From an uncultured Pirellulaceae bacterium (GTDB lineage Bacteria > Planctomycetota > Planctomycetia > Pirellulales > Pirellulaceae): 43,622 nucleotides of DNA. Where the stretch lies: the NCBI GenBank assembly GCA_937928555.1, contig CALFWR010000077.1, forward strand, positions 1 through 43,622, read 5' to 3'. Both the position numbers and the translations under genes were made by a program. Under the pieces are notes generated by a model that made no database searches, was not told where the DNA came from, and worked only from the letters and a program-made list of their open reading frames with translations. Shown here one piece after another: positions 39,750 to 43,622 of this stretch (positions are counted from its first letter, which is position 1; every line of letters begins with the position of its first letter).

Positions 39750-39941
39750 CCCGGATTATTCACGAGGCGTGGGCGTAACTTTCAGTTTATCCGATGAACA
39801 TCGCACCGGTTGGAAAAGAGTCTCTGCCCGGGACTTCATCAACGAGGTGAACCGAAATCTGCGCGACAATCCAGCTTTGACCTTCGCGTCGGTGAAATTC
39901 GACGCAAATCAACGCCCGTTGTCGTGAATGATTCCGGTTCA
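39750..39941 (-). repeat. Diverged inverted copy of the 191-bp MITE-like element
   Basis: The left boundary (CCCGGATTATTCACGAGG, then CGTGGGCGT) is the right end of the family on the opposite strand. The right boundary (AATCAACGCCCGTTGTCG, then TGAATGATTCCGGTTCA) is the left end on the opposite strand. The total of 192 bp equals the normal element length, but the interior is strongly diverged. The right half of it is the 94-bp short form. Confidence 0.6.
39848..39941 (-). repeat. 94-bp MITE-like repeat, short form (copy 2)
   Basis: The ends TGAACCGAA and TTCCGGTTCA, and the exact 94-bp length, match the element at 968-1061. Both are preceded by GAGG. It has no coding capacity. Confidence 0.65.
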
Positions 39942-40033
39942 TTCATCGCAATGGCAGTGTTCTTCCAATGTTCTCCCAATGTTCTCCCTTTGGCGATGCG
40001 GCCGCGCAACCCTCCCCGGCCGCTACCGCGTCC

Positions 40034-40279
40034 GACCCTCCCGGTGGGCCCGTAGGGCCGGTTCCCACCGGCCGTGTTCGACTTTGACATTTTCCCGGGT
40101 CGAGATTTTCTCTGTTCCCGATCAGAAGTCGATATCGCGGAAACTCCGCGATCGCATGTGATCGTCACACGTGATGGACCATGAATTTGGGTCTGGGTCT
40201 CACAAAAAGCAAAACGAAACGCGGCCGGTAGGAACCGGCCCTACATCCTTGCACCCGTAGGGCCCGGTGGGAGGGTGAT
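40034..40279. repeat. Cluster of nested GGCCGGT inverted repeats
   Basis: The palindrome GGCCGGTAGGAACCGGCC, with a CTAC tail (40223-40244), is matched in inverse orientation at 40052-40073 with a single substitution over 22 bases. Outside these, ACCCTCCC (near 40035) and GGGAGGGT (near 40271) pair, next to GGGCCCGTAGGG and GTAGGGCCCGG. This forms a nested REP/BIME-like block of about 245 bp. A separate small stem, TCGCGGA-AAC-TCCGCGA, lies near 40135. No coding sequence was found between 39686 and 40376. Confidence 0.7.
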
Positions 40280-40376
40280 CGAAAAATCGAAGCCTCGCAG
40301 ACTCTGCAGAGATGTGAGCTGCGTAGCTGGCGGTGCCAATTGTTGGTTGCACCGGATGGGTGGCGGGGTTGAGAGG

Positions 40377-43010
40377 TCAGTTTGGCTTGAAGCTGTTTGA
40401 ATTTGTCGGCGGGGCGGGCTTTCGGGGTTGGCCGGCGGTGCCGAAGGGGTTGGGTGCGGCTTTGCGTGGGCTCGGGATTGAGAACCCGTTGTTGGCTCTG
40501 GAGGGTGGTGGGCCGCCTGAACGAACCGGCGTTGCGGATGAGTTACCCGATGGGAAGTTGCCTGATGGGAAGTTGCCTGATCCGCCTCCGCGTGGTAGCG
40601 GGCTTGTTACGGGAGCTCCGACCGGTTTTCGGGGTTGGGTGTAGGAATTTCCTGAATCGACCGCGGGGCCGCGGGGTTGGACGGGGGGGCCGGGGTTTCT
40701 TCGGTTCAAGCTTGGATTGGTTCGCGGCGGTCGCTGTGTTCCGGTCCCTGGTGCACCGGGGCTTCTTGCCGAACGAACAGCCTGTCCGGTTTGTGGGCCA
40801 CCCTCGTAGGTGGAACTTGGCGGCGCTGACTGAACTTTTGCGACCGCTGATTCTGTTGTCAGGTTGTCGGGATCGAAGTTGGATGCAGCGGCGGTTTCGG
40901 GTGTGGGGCCGTAGTCCCATGACTTTTTTCTGTTCGTTGGCAAAGATCCGGCAGGCCGGGTTGCGGGGGACTTTGGCGATTTGTCAAAACTGTTGTTTGT
41001 TTGACGACTTGAAGCGGACGAAGGTGCACCGCCGCCGCTCGCCTGAAAACTTGGTGTCTGATAGGCCGATTTGGAGCTTGTTGCCGGTTCGTTGTTGGAA
41101 GGATCGGGCTCCGGAGGAGTCTGACCGAAAGCAGTTTGACCGAAAGCAGTTTGACCGGTGGCCGGACGGTTAAAGCCGACTGGGGAGATTGACTCGCTGC
41201 CTGTGACGGCTGTCTGGTTCGCGGTTCTGCTGCGCTGCATCGCCGCAAGCGTGGCTTTCTTGCCGATAAGCACGCTGGAGAGTCGTTGCGGTTGGACGAT
41301 GTCCTGACGGACTGAAAGGATGTAATCGGTGATCGCGCGGTTGTAGCCGACCACGCTGGAAACCAGTTGCCTTTTGTTCATGGTACAGATGCGGCTTGCT
41401 TCGAGGACATTCGAAACGGGGGCTCTGCTTTGAGCCGCTGCCTGTTTGGCCATCTCTGCGGTTTTGTCTGAAGCGTTGGCGGCATCGGCCCGGTTTAGTA
41501 TCAGCCGATGGGCTTTTGGGAGGATTTGATCGATCTGGTTAAACCGCTGCGGTACCATGCCACGTTGGGAGTACTTTTGAAAGTTGGTTTTGATTTTCCC
41601 AACCCACGGGGTATCTGACGGAATCACCAAAATGGGTTTGCCATCGCGGCCACGCAGTGAAGGCAGCATCTGCTGGAGTTTGAGTTGAGACTTGCCCAGT
41701 TGAATTTCCGTGGCCAGAACATTGTTCTGTGCCGCTTGCTGGGCGGCTTTGAGGAGGTTTTGTTCTGCTGCATCGCGTGCCCGGGTAGCAGCCAGCCAGT
41801 TTGCCGATTCGACGGCGATCATGTGGTTGGCAAGGTCGTACCAGGTTTCCCAGTACTGATTGATGGCAGCGTGTCGAGACGTGGACAGGGGTTGGGTAAG
41901 TAATTCGGCGAGGGAGAGTGGTTGTCCGGCGAGTTTCGTTTTTGAATTTTGGGTGGGCGACCATTTGGCGAGCAGTTGCTTTGCCGCGGATGATGATTGT
42001 GGCGAATTGTTCTGCTTGGGTTGCCTGTTGGCCGGAGGATTGGTTGCTGTGGAACGCGGGCCTGATCTCGGTGGGGTAGTTCGTGGTGGGGTAGTTCGCC
42101 GTGGAGGTGCGCTGGGCTGCTGCACCGGCGGGTTTCTGGCAACGCGGGGTGCAGAATCGGCCTGACGAGGTTGGAGTTGATTGCGGTTTCGGTTTCGAAG
42201 CGAATTGCCCGATTGGTTATCAGGTGTTGGATTGGAACTGCCGATCCCCGAACTGCCGATCCCCGCGCCAAAGCGAGGTTGGGTTGGGGCGGAACTGGCA
42301 CCGAAAGGGTTCTGTGTTGGTGGCGCGTTTTTTTTCTGCGGCGGGGGAGAAGCTGCTGAGCCAAATCGTGAGGCTCCGCTTGAGGGAACCGAAAATGATC
42401 TTGGTGGGCTATCGGGTTGGGCTTGCTGGAAAGTTGCCGGTGCGACCCGGGGGTCTTTCTGAATCGGTGGGAAGTTCTGCTGATCCGGTGGCGCGAGGGG
42501 CTTGTTGAATGCGGCGGTTTGTACTGCAGGTGGCGTGAAGGCCGGAGGTGCGAGTTTGGGCGTTGGGAGGTTCGCTGCGGGGGGAGCGATGAGGCTGTTG
42601 GATTTGTTCGATGTCAGGAAAGGTGATCCGGAGGCGACTTTTTCCTGCGGCCCAAGAGGTTTTAGTGCCGGGCTGGGTTCAACCACGATTGGCGGTTTGT
42701 CGAACATGCCTCGACCGTCATCGACGGAATAGGTGCCCAGTGCTTTTCCGCCTTTGAGTGTCGGTGCAGCCAATGGACGCGGACCGATCTGTTCAGGGGA
42801 CAGGGTTTGGACCTGGAGCGACGCGTTTTGGTTGGGATTGGTAAATGCAGCAACCGCAGGAGAAGCTCCCCGGGCGTCCGCTTCGGATGACGAATTGATG
42901 ACGAAAGCGGAGTGCGATTCTTGCTGAGCGGACAGGTTTGCGATTGCCGATTGGGCAAGCAAGCAGGTGGCTGTTAGTAGAAGCGTATTGCGTCCGAGGG
43001 AACGGGTCAT
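40377..43010 (-). CDS. Large secreted Pro/Ser/Gln/Asn-rich protein, 877 aa
   Basis: A signal peptide (RNTLLLTATCLLAQSAIANLSAQ) is followed by about 340 residues of low-complexity sequence rich in Pro, Ala, Ser, Gln, Asn and Arg. A folded, helical central domain of about 230 residues comes next (LLTQPLSTSRHAAINQYWETWYDLANHMIAVESANWLAATRARDAAEQNLLKAAQQAAQNNVLATEIQLGKSQLKLQQML, then LPKAHRLILNRADAANASDK and NKRQLVSSVVGYNRAITDYILSVRQDIV). The helical pattern is faintly like the hairpins of outer-membrane efflux proteins, but I would not assign it. A second low-complexity tail of about 270 residues, Pro- and Gly-rich, ends the protein. I start at the ATG at 43010, which has AAGGA 8 bases upstream; an ATG three codons earlier is too close to that site. 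Four 15-bp tandem duplications lie inside. Function unknown. Confidence 0.75.
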   Translation of the reverse strand: MTRSLGRNTLLLTATCLLAQSAIANLSAQQESHSAFVINSSSEADARGASPAVAAFTNPNQNASLQVQTLSPEQIGPRPLAAPTLKGGKALGTYSVDDGRGMFDKPPIVVEPSPALKPLGPQEKVASGSPFLTSNKSNSLIAPPAANLPTPKLAPPAFTPPAVQTAAFNKPLAPPDQQNFPPIQKDPRVAPATFQQAQPDSPPRSFSVPSSGASRFGSAASPPPQKKNAPPTQNPFGASSAPTQPRFGAGIGSSGIGSSNPTPDNQSGNSLRNRNRNQLQPRQADSAPRVARNPPVQQPSAPPRRTTPPRTTPPRSGPRSTATNPPANRQPKQNNSPQSSSAAKQLLAKWSPTQNSKTKLAGQPLSLAELLTQPLSTSRHAAINQYWETWYDLANHMIAVESANWLAATRARDAAEQNLLKAAQQAAQNNVLATEIQLGKSQLKLQQMLPSLRGRDGKPILVIPSDTPWVGKIKTNFQKYSQRGMVPQRFNQIDQILPKAHRLILNRADAANASDKTAEMAKQAAAQSRAPVSNVLEASRICTMNKRQLVSSVVGYNRAITDYILSVRQDIVQPQRLSSVLIGKKATLAAMQRSRTANQTAVTGSESISPVGFNRPATGQTAFGQTAFGQTPPEPDPSNNEPATSSKSAYQTPSFQASGGGAPSSASSRQTNNSFDKSPKSPATRPAGSLPTNRKKSWDYGPTPETAAASNFDPDNLTTESAVAKVQSAPPSSTYEGGPQTGQAVRSARSPGAPGTGTQRPPRTNPSLNRRNPGPPVQPRGPAVDSGNSYTQPRKPVGAPVTSPLPRGGGSGNFPSGNFPSGNSSATPVRSGGPPPSRANNGFSIPSPRKAAPNPFGTAGQPRKPAPPTNSNSFKPN

Positions 43011-43194
43011 TGAAAGCATCCTTGCTTTATGGGTTCGGGCCAGTCAGCAATTTGTTCCGTTTGCCGATTTGGGTCAATGTTGATTGTGATATCAGTTTCC
43101 AGTGGGCGCATGCAAAAGGCGAATGTCACCGCGTGTGACATCCGCCGTGTTGCGGTGTGTGAGTATCTCTGGCGCCCGAGACCGCTAAAAGTCA
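43011..43194. other. Upstream region of the large secreted protein gene
   Basis: About 180 bases without a credible gene. The promoter of the minus-strand gene should be here but none stands out. A GTGTGACATCCG-CCGTGT stretch near 43132 shows no clear symmetry. Confidence 0.35.
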
Positions 43195-43223
43195 GCCGGA
43201 ATTATTCACAACGACGGGCGTTG
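43195..43223 (+). repeat. Solo left end of the MITE-like family
   Basis: CCGGAATTATTCACAACGAC then GGGCGTTGG matches the left terminal repeat of the 191-bp element with a few substitutions. It is in direct orientation 48 bp upstream of a full copy, with no matching right end of its own. Confidence 0.65.
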
Positions 43224-43242
43224 GTTGCCGTTTCATCACACC

Positions 43243-43433
43243 AACCCGGATTATTCACGACGACGGGCGTTGATTCTACGTCCGGCCAACAAGAGCAGGG
43301 GAAAAGCTGAATTTCAACAAGAGATGTGAATCATCCGGTAGATGAAAACCACAGCGATCGTTTCATCGCATCTGAGTCGCGGATCACGGTCGGAACTGAT
43401 TCTGACGCCCACGCCTCGTGAATAATCCGGGTT
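43243..43433 (+). repeat. 191-bp MITE-like element (copy C)
   Basis: The terminal repeats AACCCGGATTATTCACGA are identical at both ends, and the length is exactly that of the copy at 23411-23601. The interior includes GATGAAA and TTTCATC (7-bp inverted repeat) around CACAGCGATCG, giving an internal hairpin. It is non-coding. On the right it is flanked by GAGGCGTGTTACTT, related to the arm at 39684. Confidence 0.88.
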
Positions 43434-43622
43434 CAGAGAGGCGTGTTACTTACGAAGGCAATCCTGATTCCAGGGCCCTAGCTAGTCCTTAAACAAGCGA
43501 TGTTTTGATAGCACAACTCCGGAAGTGGTGTTGTTATCGAGGTAAAAATTCGTTTTCCAAAATTTTCGTTTCACCCGAAATCGCACAGCGCTAATTTGCC
43601 TCGGCGTTTTCAATGCGAAATT
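43434..43622. other. Right edge, no gene recognised
   Basis: The last 189 bases hold a repeat-arm remnant and then A/T-richer sequence without a usable reading frame. The window may end inside an intergenic region. Confidence 0.4.

Noticed and set aside
1..43622. tRNA genes or riboswitches anywhere in the window
   Set aside because: I looked for T-arm-like GGTTCGA sequences with matching acceptor stems and for familiar riboswitch cores and found none convincing; a covariance-model scan would settle it.

Overview
This is an ordinary-looking stretch of a bacterial chromosome, most likely from a planctomycete of the Pirellulaceae (Rhodopirellula-like). I infer this from the protein families: a tandem DUF1080 protein, a secreted YTV-repeat protein, a fragment resembling the TIGR03790 family, TadE/TadG-like proteins with a von Willebrand A domain, and several large secreted proteins with no recognisable function. 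No rRNA, tRNA, CRISPR array, phage or complete transposon was seen.

Layout. 1-1228: poorly coding, with a truncated secreted-protein fragment and one 94-bp repeat. 1229-6784 (minus): an acetyltransferase-like protein, 2-methylcitrate synthase (prpC) and methylisocitrate lyase (prpB) overlapping by 4 bp, a CBM9-like protein and a double-DUF1080 secreted protein. 6871-7466 (minus): an Hsp20 gene with a promoter candidate and a strong terminator. 7609-11115: putA, bifunctional proline catabolism. 11372-13856: two TadE-like pseudopilins and a TadG-like vWA protein, closed by a terminator. 13994-17003: an MFS permease and an AGCS-type sodium/amino-acid symporter. 17360-21468: sufC, a stop-interrupted four-helix-bundle gene, sufB and sufD (Fe-S cluster scaffold). 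21480-23349: a glycosyltransferase and a lipoate ligase-like protein. 23923-27494: the YTV protein, a class I aminotransferase and an isochorismatase-family hydrolase. 27529-33138: a small conserved protein (minus), a soluble histidine kinase, recG and an acyl-CoA dehydrogenase. 33143-33289: a 21-unit heptanucleotide array. 33449-43010: a small secreted protein (minus), a GT-B-like protein, argS (minus), a secreted membrane protein, and a very large low-complexity secreted protein (minus).

The metabolic genes suit an aerobic heterotroph: proline is oxidised to glutamate by PutA, propionyl-CoA enters the methylcitrate cycle through PrpC and PrpB (no prpD here), fatty acids pass through the acyl-CoA dehydrogenase, and the Suf proteins build Fe-S clusters.

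The most unexpected content is non-coding. A 191-bp MITE-like family with 18-bp identical terminal inverted repeats (AACCCGGATTATTCACGA) has three well-conserved copies and one diverged copy, plus a 94-bp short form. Two of the full copies sit inside a second inverted-repeat family built on the palindrome GGCACACTCCGTGTGCC; that family also occurs without the MITE. Two further REP-like inverted pairs lie between sufB and sufD and at 40052-40244. There are also several perfect 14-17 bp tandem duplications, four of them 15-bp in-frame duplications in one gene. I did not find a convincing new defence or metabolic system.
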